Below, one piece after another: positions 34,850 through 45,400 of a DNA stretch of 64,000 bases; position 1 is the stretch's first letter; every line of letters begins with the position of its first letter. Position numbers and translations under genes: made by a program. Under the pieces are notes generated by a model that saw nothing but the letters and a program-made list of their open reading frames with translations, had not been told where the DNA came from and ran no database searches. The DNA is from Hydrangea macrophylla (lineage: Eukaryota; Streptophyta; Magnoliopsida; Cornales; Hydrangeaceae): positions 72,035,169 through 72,099,168 of the forward strand of contig CM066988.1 in the NCBI GenBank assembly GCA_033977485.1. The letters are read 5' to 3'.

Positions 34850-36000
34850 GGGTCAGGGGTTAGGGTCAGGTTTAAAAACCCGTGGGTCTTTTTAAGTTAG
34901 ACGACGTCGTTTTCACGTTCGGGGCGGGTTCGGGTATACGGGTGGGTAGTGTTGAGTCTGTAGATGGATTAGGGTTCGGGTCAAGTTTGGTTCAGGTACG
35001 GGTCAACGGGTTGGACTAGTTTGTGAGTAAATTTGGGTCAACGGTTCGGGTTCGGGACCAACCCGATTAAGTTTTATGACGGGTTCTCTTGTGCGTGTAT
35101 ATGGTTGATCCAATTGTGCTGGGGTCGGGTCAGGGTCAGAACCGTTGGGTCATCCCTTTTGGGTTTCTCTGTGTGTATAAATGGATAGTCCATTTAGGTT
35201 GGGTCGGTTCGGGTTGACCCGTCGGGTCTATCAATTATTATTATTATTGATTATTATTAATATTATTAGTATTAATAGATTATAAATGATTTTAATCATT
35301 ATAAATGTATTAAAATGTATTATTAGTATATTTACTTTATGGAATATTATTATATAATATTCTTAATATACTAAGTATAATTATAGTGTGGTAATAGTAT
35401 AATTATTAATTATATGGTAATTTATAAGTATAATATAAATAAGTTTTAAGGGTATTTAAATAGATATTTAATACCTATATGCATTTATAAATTCTAGAAA
35501 ATTAGGGTAATGACCCTGGGAATATTTTATTATATAATGTAAGTTATAAATCTATAATATTATAGTCTAGTATTTTTAATAATTAATAAGGAACTATTTT
35601 ATGAGTATATTAATTATTAAAAATACTAAACGAGCTCCGAAAATTATGAGATAAATGTTGGTAGTGTATTTTAATGTCTAATAGTTAATAAAAAATGCTT
35701 CTAAGTACTGGTTTCTCAGGATAGTTATAAGTATGTATTCAAATCTCTTTTTGGGTATTTTTTGATATATATTATCTTCAATAATTCATAATAAATAATC
35801 TAGGACTCCGAAAAATGCGCGGTCAGTTCCCAGAGTCTTAGAATAATGTCTAGATCGTTTTCCTTAAGTTTGGTGACCTTTCGACTTGATAAAAAATATA
35901 GCTTGTCTTTTAGGGCCCGTATTAGTGTAGTAAGCCTTACATATTACCTCGTAAAACGCGACGGACTCTGATTTGAGTCTAGTCAATGGCGTTAGACTTA
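34850..36000. other. Solo LTR A interior: GGGTC-rich then AT-rich tract
   Basis: From about 34850 to 35230 degenerate GGGTCGGGT/GGTTCGGGT words dominate. From 35230 to about 35640 the sequence is almost purely A/T (ATTATTATT and TATTAAT runs). No gene is visible. The sharp base-composition switch at 35232 lies inside one LTR. Confidence 0.6.
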
Positions 36001-36689
36001 GAATGACACGTAGATCACTACCTTGAGGTTTATAACCTCATTTGGTAAAATTACCATTTTGCCCCTATAGTTGTACTCATACATTATTGTTGTTTCTTCC
36101 ATTTATTGTTGTAGAACTTGACGTTTATCTGCTTTCTGAGGATCGGCGACTCGAGGTGAGTTTCTTAGCCTCACTCTAATCCTAATAAGATTAATATAAG
36201 ATGATTTAAAGTTACATGTATGATGTTTTGTATAAGTAATATGTTGATGCTAGATGTATTCCAATAATTGTAAGACTATGCAAAGCATGTTATAGTAGTG
36301 CTATCGCATACGTGAGCATGTTAAGGGTTTTATCTATATGATTATTGGTATCAAATCCATGTTATGTGATCCATATTTTATATGTTATGTTTCTGCTGCT
36401 AACTGTTGAATGCACATTTTACGATGGTTGTTAACTGGATTAGATAATGCATGCTATGTTAATAATAAAGAGAATGAAAGTGGTTTTGCATATGGGTATC
36501 GGTAGTGGACTCACTTGCATTTCATGACATGTGTTAGCATGCATTGTATGAGAAAGAGAGGTTTTGATGAGAATGTGAATGAGATGAGATATATGAATGT
36601 AAAGGAGATGTGATTGCTAGATCTGATGGATCAACAGCTGACGAGCCAGGTGGACATGAACGGTTAGGGTTCCTAGTGCGCCTCTCGCC

Positions 36690-36875
36690 GTTGAAGACGT
36701 CCGGTGATGTGCATACGTGGTTGAAGACATCCCATGTATCATTCAAGACGTCCGGCTAGTGCTCTAATATACTTCTCAGTCGTGTAGACAACCGATGAGA
36801 GTATACACATAGTTGAAGACGTCCCATGTGCCAGTTCTATTATTTATAGATAGCGTGCGCCGTGAAGACGTCCGA
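36690..36875. repeat. GAAGACGTCC repeats in solo LTR A
   Basis: Five or six copies of GAAGACGTCC or a one-base variant (GAAGACATCC, CAAGACGTCC) lie in about 180 bp, some embedded in a longer unit reading TGTGCATACGTGGTTGAAGAC. The core GACGTC is palindromic. Confidence 0.82.
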
Positions 36876-37744
36876 CGACCTATCAAGGGAATAAGTATGA
36901 ATCGGCTATTATAGCATATTATCATCCTTGATATACCGATTGTTGTCAAGTGGATGAGAAAGAGAGAGTGAATGATGAGATTGAATTGATGAGTAAAATG
37001 GTTTGGTTTGAAATGATTTGATTTTGGAAAGTTTTGGTTTTAAAATAAAATGGTTTTGAAAAGTATCTATTTTGAAAAGCAAGTGTCTTTGAAAAAGAGT
37101 TGGGAGTAAGTAGCATTGGTCATGCATTTGCACGCATGAGGATAAAACGAGAAGAATGTATTCTATGAGGCCATGTTTATCTATCTACCTGTTTTGTTGA
37201 GACTTGTACTATGCCTGTGGTGAGAATGCGTCTTTTGATAAGAGATTAGCCATATCTTAAGATACTAAACTATGACGTGAGTCGAGAGATGTTTTGTATT
37301 TATTGATTATTGTACGGTTGAGACTCTCACTCAGCCTTGTTCCAAGGCTGACGGCATGTTACGCCCTGGGCATTCCTATGCCCAGAGTGTTGCAGGTTTG
37401 GAGATAGACAGAAGAGTTCAGGATGCCGTGCTGTGTAGCTAAGGAGGGTAAAGTCTAGCCAAAGTTCTGATAGACAGTTTCTCAAGTTTTTAAGCGTATG
37501 CAAATAATTTAGTATGGTCTCTTGTATTAAGATTGATGTTATTATAACTCTTGTTTAATTTTCCGCTGCTTTATTTATACTCTGATAAGTTTAGGTCATG
37601 CTTATGCTCTAGCATTTTCCTTATGATTGCATGGTGCAAAGTTAGAAGGACAGGACGATTAACAAACTTATCACGTGACCACGGACCCATAAAGGAAATT
37701 TTAATTTTCCCTATTTTTGGCTTACTCCGGGGTGTGACGACCCC

Positions 37745-38188
37745 GAAAAGCTATCCATGAATGACAGTAGCTCATGTCCTGCGGTGTTATCTACCAAGAC
37801 ATCGATCTAGGGAAGCGGGAAGTCATCCTTTGGGCTGGCTTTGTTTAGATCACAGAAGTCGACACACACACGAACTTTTCCATCCTTCTTGGGGACCGGC
37901 ACGATGTTGGCAACCCATTCTGGGTACTTTGTAACAATGATGAACCCTGTCTTGAACTATTTTTCTACCTCTTCTTTGACCTTCAGTGCCCATTCCAGCC
38001 TCATGCGCCTTAGTTTCTGCTTGACAGGTTTAGAATTAGGGAGGAGGGGAATACAATTTTGGACAATGTCGGGGTCGACCCCAAGCATGTCCTCGTAAGA
38101 CCAACCAAAAACACCTTTGAATTCGTTTAGCAAGAGAGTCAATTTTTCTTTTTCTTCTTTATTAAGCGTTGAACCAATTTTCACAAAC
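37745..38188 (-). pseudogene. Tat RT N-terminal half (minus element), truncated
   Basis: Minus-strand reading starts at about 38188 (FVKIGSTLNKEEKE) and continues FKGVFGWSYEDMLGVDPDIV, SKPVKQKLRRMR, then the RT fingers and VLVDNTAGHELLSFMDSFSG near 37760. It aligns with 52280-52700 of the plus-strand Tat element. At about 38188 it abuts Athila gag on the opposite strand with no LTR or target repeat, so gag and protease were lost by a deletion or illegitimate joining event. One or two stops interrupt it (for example at about 37957). Confidence 0.88.
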
Positions 38189-38199
38189 AAGCAGGTATT

Positions 38200-39832
38200 G
38201 AATTACCGGAAGTGACGACATCTCACTTTGAGATAAAGTCATCTACCATCGCGCTACTCCCTTCATTCCATGGCCGTATTAAAGAAGATCCTTATCATCA
38301 CTTAGGAGATTTCCAAGATATATGTTCTACATTAAAAATCCAAAAGCTAACTGATGATGAATTAAAATTGTATCTCTTCGCATTCTCCTTAAAAGATAAA
38401 GCTAAGTATTGGTTCCAATCTCTGGAGCCAACCACTATTAAAACGTGGGAAGCATTACATACCGCATTTTTACAAAAGTTTTTCCCTATCACAAGAACTA
38501 ATCAGATAAGAAAATCCATAACAAACTTTGTAATGCAAGATGGGGAAACACTCTATGACACTTGGGAACAATTTAAGGAATTATTACGCTCTTGCCCACA
38601 TCATCAAGTTCCCAAGTGGCAATTGGTACAGATCTTTTACGAGGGACTTGTTCATTGACTTCGTAATACCGTCGATGCCGTTTGTGCGGGTACCTTCCTA
38701 CACAAAAGCGTCGATGAGGCATGAAATTTTTTTGAAACATTAAGCAAAAATTTGATGCACCAAGCCGTGTTTGACTGTCCTGAGGAGTCTTCCACCTAAA
38801 CTTAAGCGAGAGGAGCGGTTCGAGTCAAGTCACTCAATTGAAATACAAGAATTATCTAAAAAAACTTGACCGACTTATGACAATTAACAAAACGTCGGGC
38901 TCACCTTCTTACGAAATTTGTCAATTATGCTCCGACCAGCCATATTCTACACTTACATGTCCATCCGCATTTCAATTCTCGAAATTTATGGAGTAACACA
39001 TAAACTCTATTCAACAATTCCAATGAAATAGTTATAATCATATGACGACTAATTTTCCTAATACTTATTAACCCAAATTTCAACAAAATCAATACCAACA
39101 CCCCCCTTCTAAATCGAAACACCAGTACAGGAACAAGCACAAATAGTGCACTCTCACACACAATCCATTGTAAAGCTCGAGTCCCAAATGGGACAAATAG
39201 CTAATACAATGAGTCATAGAAACAAGGGTAAGTTGCCTAGCCAAACTATTCAAAATCCTAAGGGACAATACGAGAATGGGGGTTCGAGTGAGCAAGTAAA
39301 TGCCGTCTCGACTAGGATGTCTATTCGAGACGATAAAGTTGTTGAAATCCCAAATGAGGGTGAGAAAAATATAAACATTAATTCTAATCAAGAGAAGGGT
39401 AAGGACATGAGTCAAATTAGGAAAGAGAATGTAACGATCCCGATAAATTATGTATCGAAAATGCCCTTTCCACCAAATATTGAGAAACCATCACAGTTTT
39501 CAAAGAAAGGGTCGAAAGTCGTAGATATACTCGAGGTGTTTAAGCAAGTTAAAATCAATATTCCATTCCTCGACGCTATTAAACAAATTCCCGCATACGC
39601 TAAATGCCTAAAAGACCTATGCACTCAAAAGCGTAAGTTGCGTAGTCATGTTCCAAAAAAGGTCTTCCTCACTGAAAAAGTAAGTTTGATCTTCCAACAT
39701 GCGCCTCCAAAGTATAAGGATCCTGGTACACCAACGATCTCATGTATCATAGCTAACACTGTCATTCATCGGGCTCTCCTTGATTTAGGAGCAAGTGTTG
39801 TGAACCTTTTTCCATACACGGTTTATAAATAA
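38200..39832 (+). pseudogene. Athila gag and start of protease
   Basis: The gag domain runs from about 38200: IKSSTIALLPSFHG, EDPYHHLGDFQDICST, LFAFSLKDKAKYWF, FLQKFFPITRT and LYDTWEQFKELLRSCP. An in-frame TGA at 38656 and another near 38719 interrupt the helical part. The linker (39146 on) has SIVKLESQMGQIANTM, the region that precedes protease in Athila. Protease starts around 39700 with the active site ALLDLGASVVNLFPY (D-L-G). The TAA after YTVYK at 39830 breaks the domain. Gag would build the cytoplasmic particle. Confidence 0.87.
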
Positions 39833-40422
39833 TTAGGTCTAGGTGAACTTAAACCCACAGCCGCAACCATACAATTAGCGGATCATTCCATTGAAATCCC
39901 TAGAGGAATTGTCGAGGATGTTTTGGTAAAAGTTGATAAATGTTATTATCCCATTGATTTCATGGTCCTTGACACTGAACCGGTGCTAGATTCTAGGAAA
40001 CACACTCCTGTTATTCTTGGTCATCCATTCTTAGCCACGGCCAATGATCGTGTCAACTATCGAATGGGGGTAATGAAGGTGTCATTTGGGAACATGAACC
40101 TAAAATTAAACGTATTTAATGTTATTGATCAACCGCCCATGATGACGATTACCTATGTGAGGTAGATAGTGAGGGTAGTTGAACTATTGAACCTACTAAG
40201 GAAATAAATATGAGTAAAGAAAACAACATAGTGTGTAATGAGGGGACGAATTTGAATAACCCGGACCCTAATGCTGAATTTACTCAGAAGGCGAGAAATC
40301 GATTTGAACATAATCAGGGAGAACCGTCGATCGAGTTAACAAATAATGACATTATTTCTACTTTCCACCGAAGTCTCCCTAATGCCTTCAAGGGTGCAAA
40401 GTTTGAGTTACGGCCTCCATAA
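39833..40422 (+). pseudogene. Athila protease C-terminus and unassigned tail
   Basis: 39833-40165 continues the protease fold in the same frame (TIQLADHSIEIPRG, DFMVLDTEP, TPVILGHPFLATAN). A TAG at 40163 ends it. A further frame (40210-40422) has no recognised domain; in a complete Athila element RT would follow the protease. The tail ends just before the post-coding GGGAGGCAACC signature, so it may be a deletion joint product or a leftover of the C-terminal open frame that some Athila elements carry. Confidence 0.7.
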
Positions 40423-40429
40423 GTCTTGA

Positions 40430-43032
40430 GCTAGAATGGTCTAGCTGAAGACGTAAAAGACAGCGCTTCTTGGGAGGCAACCTAAGCTTTATTTTGTTCG
40501 TTTTTCTTATCTTTTAACGCTTTTTGGGTCATTTCAGTCAGTTTTAAAGTTCTCTGGACAGGTTTGGGGGTCGGAGTAAATTTATTTTGAACTTATATAC
40601 ATTGAAAGAGAGAGAAAAGAGGAAAAGACCAAGTCGCACGCGCGGCCCGCTCGTGCAAGATTTTACCTTAGAGGAACTTTTTTCAAATTTTTTATAATAC
40701 CCTCAGTTTCTATTCATGCCTCAAGTCACGCGTGCGAGGGGTTTTCTCGCGCGGCCAGCTCGCGCGATCTTATGCCTTGGAAATTTTCCTTTATAAAACT
40801 TAAAAGAAGCTTTAGCATTGCCTCACTGAGGGACCCACGCGCGCAAAGGTCGCTTGCATGGCCCGTTCACATAAGGGAGTGTTTGTGTGTTTTTCTCTCT
40901 GTTCTCTTACCTTCTTTCTCCCAAACCTGGTTAGTTGTTTGTTTCTTTCTGTTTGTTCTTTATAGCCCTTTACGATCGAGTCATTATTTATTTTGATAAT
41001 TCCGTTTATGCTTGTTCTTTTCGGTTTTAGTTTAGTTTATGCCACAGTCTGCATTTGATATTTATGTTTCTATTGCTATCGTTGTTTCTTTTGTTTGTTT
41101 ATTTTCTTTTGTCAAGTATTGACAGGTGAATTAGTGGCTCAATTTGGAGTAATACGTTTACTTGGTTTGTGATTGTCGAGATCGAGGTAATGTCGTTCCT
41201 TCTTTATGTATTCTCCTCTCTTTTGTTTTATTATTTCATTGGGCACAATGAAAGGTTTAGGTTTGGGGGTATGCACTCACATCCACATTATTATTATTAT
41301 GCACCAATTTTTTCAAATTTTTTGATACTTGTGCTTAAATAAACAAAGTTACTGACGTTTTTACAATCTCAGTTCGATACTTCTTGTTATGCAACTTGGA
41401 TTGTTATAGAATGGTAAACAAGGAAAGATGTGATTAAACATTTGTTGAAGTCATGATGTGACATTTTAGGTTATGTATCGTTCTAATCGTAGTTTCATAT
41501 CATAGATTTGCATAAAAACCTATGCACTGCACGTAGTCACTTGAATATATGTTGGATGTGAACTATAATATGATTCGAATTTCTAGATAACACATAGTGT
41601 GGAGACTAAACCCGATGAGCTTTTGAGCCTATCTTTTCTTTTTAGAGGGTTATAAATATACAATGTAGTTGTCGAATTTCATTTGAATAGCGCATTAACT
41701 TGTTGTTATAGTCTCCTTATTCTTGTTTTGGTTGATAGTCAAGTTAAAATACTGGTTACCATGCTAAATAATCTTCCGTCATAAACATTGAAGAACCATA
41801 TGACCATAAGAAATGATGGTAGGCCCTCTTTGTTTACCACTGACCAAAGTTCGCCCCTTTGAACCATTTAAAGTGCCTTTTTTTTCTTTAATCACCATTA
41901 TCCTTTTTTTTTTTGCTCCAACTTGACCAATTGGGAGTTCACCACTGAGAGATTCGTCAACTTTTAGTGATGACAAGGCGGTGTGTCGATTGAGAAGAAG
42001 AAGAAGAAGAAAACAAGATGATGTTTGGGGTGGTTGCCTTGGTATTCAGTGAATATTCGTTTCAAAAGCAACAAAGAAAAAAAAAGAAAAGAAAAAGGTT
42101 GAAAGAAGAAAAAAAAAAAGAAAAGAAGAGGAAAGAAATAAAAAGAAATATGAAAAGAAGAATAGAAAATATGAAAGTTAGTAGAAGAGATGATGAAAGA
42201 AGATGAAATATGCCTTACAACACCACTCGAAAACTACCTAACGAATCCTTTCTATCCTTTATCAGTGTCTGAGCCACGTTACAACCTTTGGAAAGTCCTA
42301 TTTGATTCTAGAAAACATGGTTTGGATATGTAAATGATGGGAGGAGGATTAAAGCATGGTGACGATTAATTTTCCTTGACTATTGACGTCCTATCCATGA
42401 GATTAGTGTTCTTTCGTGTCATGCATCTTTTTCGAGTCATATGTGAGCATTTCTTGTTTTGAAAATATATTTCCTTTGCTCCCATATATTAGAGAGATTA
42501 CACCTGTTTTTTAGTGTTTTATTTGAGAGTGTAATTAACATTGTGAGATTTGTAGTCGAAGCATAGTTGGATGGTTATTTGAGTTATATTCTAAGTTCAT
42601 GACATACGCATGTTCATTTGACTAACACATCACACACGTGCAATTTTATTAAAAACTCTATTGATTTATACAATGTATGTGCTTAGGATTGTTTTTCATG
42701 GCATAGGTGGACGTATGATTCCGTTTCTTTTGTTCGTTATTCTATTTCAAATCACTGTTTTATAATAAGGAGTATTGAATGTTATATTTTTTGTTTTTAA
42801 TAAAACTTTTTAAATATATAATGAAATAAAGATGGTTGTGGGTGACTTATTGACGAGAACCCTCATGAGACTTCACTTGTCCGACTAGGGACACCTAGGG
42901 GTTTAAAAGGCTTGTTGCATGTGCCAAATGCAATCGCGTTTCCTGCGACAGTGAATTAGGATTTTTAAGTATAGTAGTATTTATTTTTATATTTTTCTTT
43001 GCTCGAGGACTAGCAAAGTGTAGGTTTAGGAG
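40430..43032 (+). other. Athila long 3' untranslated region
   Basis: No convincing gene. Contents in order: GGGAGGCAACC signature, CG-rich motif blocks (CACGCGCGGCCCGCTCG at about 40637; CTCGCGCGGCCAGCTCGCGCGA at about 40744; a third near 40838), a purine run of AAGAAG and AAAGAAA (about 41993-42180), and the conserved pre-LTR block at 42865-42960. A polypurine-like GTTTAGGAG lies immediately before the LTR. Confidence 0.7.
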
Positions 43033-44539
43033 TGTGATCGGCGACGAATAGTTGCCGTTTATAGTCCTAAAATTACGCTTTGTTAGCCCATTTCATTTAG
43101 TTATTAAGTGTTTTTTAATAAGTATTCTATATTTTGTAGGTTTTGGAGCCTTAATTTGAAATTGCATAAAAATCGAATGATTAGTGGCTTTGGAAATCAT
43201 TCTGGGCTCAAAAGTTGATTCCAATAAAAGCTGAATGCAGTAGCAGCCTCGAAAAATAGCTTTTTTGACGATGAAGACTTTGGATTTGAGAAATTTTTCC
43301 AGAGATATAAAATATAGATCTTCGAGTTATGGACGCGTGGCCCTAAACGGTGAGTCAATACGAGGTCCAAGTCAAAAGTTATCGCAATTCTATAATCGGT
43401 GCGTGAAGTTGAGAAAATCTGAGAAAAAGTAAGAAAAATGGAATCTCGCTGAAGCGACCTGAGCGCGCGACCCGCGTGAGCGACCTTTTGAAAAATTCAA
43501 AAATGTGTATTTCGAGGTACTAAAGACCCCTATACGATACGAATTGGCTGAATACGTCCAAAAACGTAAAAATAGCAGTTTTAGTGCGAATATGCTTAGG
43601 AAAGCTTCCTAAATCTTTCTAAAATCTATATAAATCCTATTCTAAATTAAATTTAGGGTTACACAACATTAAACAACATTATACACATCCATATATAACA
43701 AAAAACTTCAGCCATTGAAGAGAAGAAAACAAGGAGGAGAAGAAGAAGAAGACCAAGTATTCCCATGGCCTACTCCATCAACCTCTTGCCAATCTTCAAT
43801 TCCATGGCCAACTAAACATAGATCTAGGGTTTCAATGAAACTCTAGCCAAGTTATAGGGTGTAATTATATTTTTCTTTTAGTTTTATTATGTATGGATAA
43901 TGATTACATGATTAGAGAATTTTTTATAATAAAATCGTTCTTCTATTGATTAAATCATTGCTTTCAAAGTTTATTCTGATCTTAGATCTATTTTGAATGT
44001 GGTGTGCTCAATGATCTATATTTGTTGTGCTTGTATGGATTTTTACATGTAATGGTGCTTAATTGAATTATGATATCAAGTAGTTGAATAGTTCATGCCT
44101 AGGGAAGACGGAGTGTGCCGCAACCCTAGTTTAGTGTGAAACACTTCGTGCCAATCGAAGATGAATTATGTTGGTCCTTGAATCGTAGTTATCTTCTTGA
44201 CGGAGGAATTGGGCTTGTAGCTACGATTCCCCATTATCATCCAATATAATAAGCTAATTGAATGCATAAATACCCTTATTATGAAGCTAGTAATGGATTT
44301 GCAATCCTAAGTTCAATACACATATTTATTAAAACAATTTTTAATTGCTTTTATAGTTTAGATTTACTTTCATCGTTCTTAGTTTAATTAAAATCAAAAT
44401 TAAAATTCTATTTTCTTAATTAACTAGATTTAGGTTTTAACATTAAAGTGCTTTAGTGTTTCAATCTCTATGGGTGACCTTACTTCCACACTACAAATCC
44501 TTAGAAAGTAAAACATACTTTTATAACTTGATTCTGACA
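43033..44539 (+). repeat. 3' LTR of the Athila remnant (boundaries approximate)
   Basis: Begins TGTGATCGGCGACG after GTGTAGGTTTAGGAG and probably ends ATTCTGACA. It contains a TATA-like TATATAAATCC (about 43625-43640), a CG-rich motif (GCGCGCGACCCGCGTGAGCG, about 43452) and Athila-type exon-like text (GAAGAAGAAGAAGACC). No second copy is in the window, so the ends are judged from family pattern only. Confidence 0.65.
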
Positions 44540-44847
44540 AGATCCCTCTTTTAGTGGCCCTTCTCACTGCATTGGAAATACTTTCCATTACCTTAGCCAC
44601 TCTTTCTTTTCCATTCAATCTCTCTCCCAACCCAGCTACACATTCCCCTTCCTCCGTGAATTCTGATCGTAGACCACCCTTGCTTCTGTTTGACTTGACT
44701 AAGGCCCGCGTTTGCTTCGGGCAGCTGTTGCTGCCTTGCTTGCTTATTCTCCATCGACGATTTCAGTCTTATCTCAGTAGGAGTCGTAGTGAACTCTATC
44801 AGATCGAAGGCTTGTGTGTGATGGCACCCACCTTTCCCTTGACCTTA
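44540..44847. other. Unassigned 308-bp segment between two retrotransposons
   Basis: Lies between the Athila LTR end and the plus-strand Tat LTR start. It is not repeated elsewhere in the window. A minus-strand frame reads without stops through most of it (ERLNGKERVAKVMESISNA is the clearest part), and its composition is more gene-like than the flanks. It may be a host gene fragment or part of an older element. I do not recognise it. Confidence 0.4.
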
Positions 44848-45039
44848 TGTAGACACCCCAATTTTGACCAAACGTCGAGTGAAGGGGAGTGATACCTCCA
44901 AGATCCGATGATGACAATGTCCGGCTACTCTAGGACTTCCAAAGATGATTCAAGCTCTTCCAAAGACTCTCCAACCTAAACAAAAAGCAAAAAATTATGA
45001 TGAAGAAAAAAAAGGAAAAAAGGGGCAGAACGACACTTG

Positions 45040-45275
45040 AGAAAATTTGCGGCAGTCACGGGCTGCTGTTGCGACAATCTCTGGACTGCCGGACGGTATT
45101 CTGTGAATGCCGCGAATTTTAGCAAGTGCTGCGAAAAAATGAATTTTTATAAAAAAGGGCAGTCCCTGGAGTTGTCTGCCGCATTCATTGAGTGCCGCAT
45201 CGGCATTCAGTGAATGCCGCAACGGCAATCACTGAGTGTCGTTCCAGCATTCAGTGAGTGACGCTTCCATCTCCA
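45040..45275. promoter_or_regulatory. U3 array of GCATTCAGTGAATGCC-type inverted motifs
   Basis: About a dozen half-sites of the forms TGAATGCCGC, GGCATTCA, GGCAGTCAC and GAGTGCCG, in both orientations. The clearest is the near-perfect palindrome CGGCATTCAGTGAATGCCG at about 45202-45220. The array lies 120-350 bases upstream of the TATA box, where enhancer sites are expected. Similar motifs occur at 57385-57515 and 61078-61115. The regulatory role is inferred. Confidence 0.6.
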
Positions 45276-45392
45276 TTGAGTACTGCGTTTTATAACAGCC
45301 AGCTGTAATACAGCACGTTTTTTACTATCAAAAGAACGACTGTATTAGGGTTTTCTGATCTGAAATGACTAAAATACCCCTCTAAAATTATC

Positions 45393-45400
45393 TATAAATA
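45393..45400 (+). promoter_or_regulatory. TATA box of the Tat LTR promoter
   Basis: TATAAATA in the context TCTATAAATAGAGGATG. The equivalent site in the 3' LTR (about 63371) is unchanged although flanking bases differ. Transcription would start about 30 bases downstream, which sets the U3/R boundary near 45425. Confidence 0.75.

Larger units (their letters stand above)
30702..37739 (+). mobile_element. Solo LTR A (chromovirus-like), inserted in Tat RT
   Basis: It begins TGTAGCACC and ends GGGGTGTGACG, flanked by ACCCC on both sides (30697-30701 and 37740-37744). Removing it with one ACCCC joins the two RT pieces in frame at the conserved FSGYN site, which proves the boundaries. Without the nested LTR and MITE it is about 4.3 kb. 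No PBS, PPT or coding domain is seen, so it is best read as a solo LTR left by recombination. Its last ~60 bases (CCATAAAGGAAATT ... CGGGGTGTGAC) resemble the end of solo LTR B, so the two belong to related families. The final CA of a canonical LTR is CG here. Confidence 0.88.
5007..38188 (-). mobile_element. Tat-lineage Ty3/gypsy element, minus strand, heavily interrupted
   Basis: Minus-strand order: RT (38188-37745 and 30701-30422), RNase H, archaeal-type RNase H, integrase, antisense cassette, PPT (23499-23486) and 3' LTR (23485-5007). A second RNase H next to integrase and a large region after pol are Tat-lineage traits, and the PPT matches that of the plus-strand Tat element at 62806. 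Gag, protease, PBS and 5' LTR are missing; the coding sequence stops at about 38188 where Athila gag begins on the other strand. Later insertions split the LTR (7065-22298) and RT (30702-37739). Confidence 0.88.
38189..44539 (+). mobile_element. Athila-lineage Ty3/gypsy remnant lacking RT and integrase
   Basis: Order: gag, protease, a short unassigned frame, a long non-coding 3' region and a 3' LTR. RT, RNase H and integrase are absent between 40170 and 40440, an internal deletion. Athila signatures include the SSTIALLPSFHG gag start, ALLDLGASV protease, the CGCTTCTTGGGAGGCAACC sequence after coding (about 40470), and CATGAGACTTCACTTGTC ... GTGAATTAGG (about 42865-42960) before the LTR. The 5' LTR, PBS and gag start are missing at the junction with the minus-strand Tat element. 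Confidence 0.85.
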
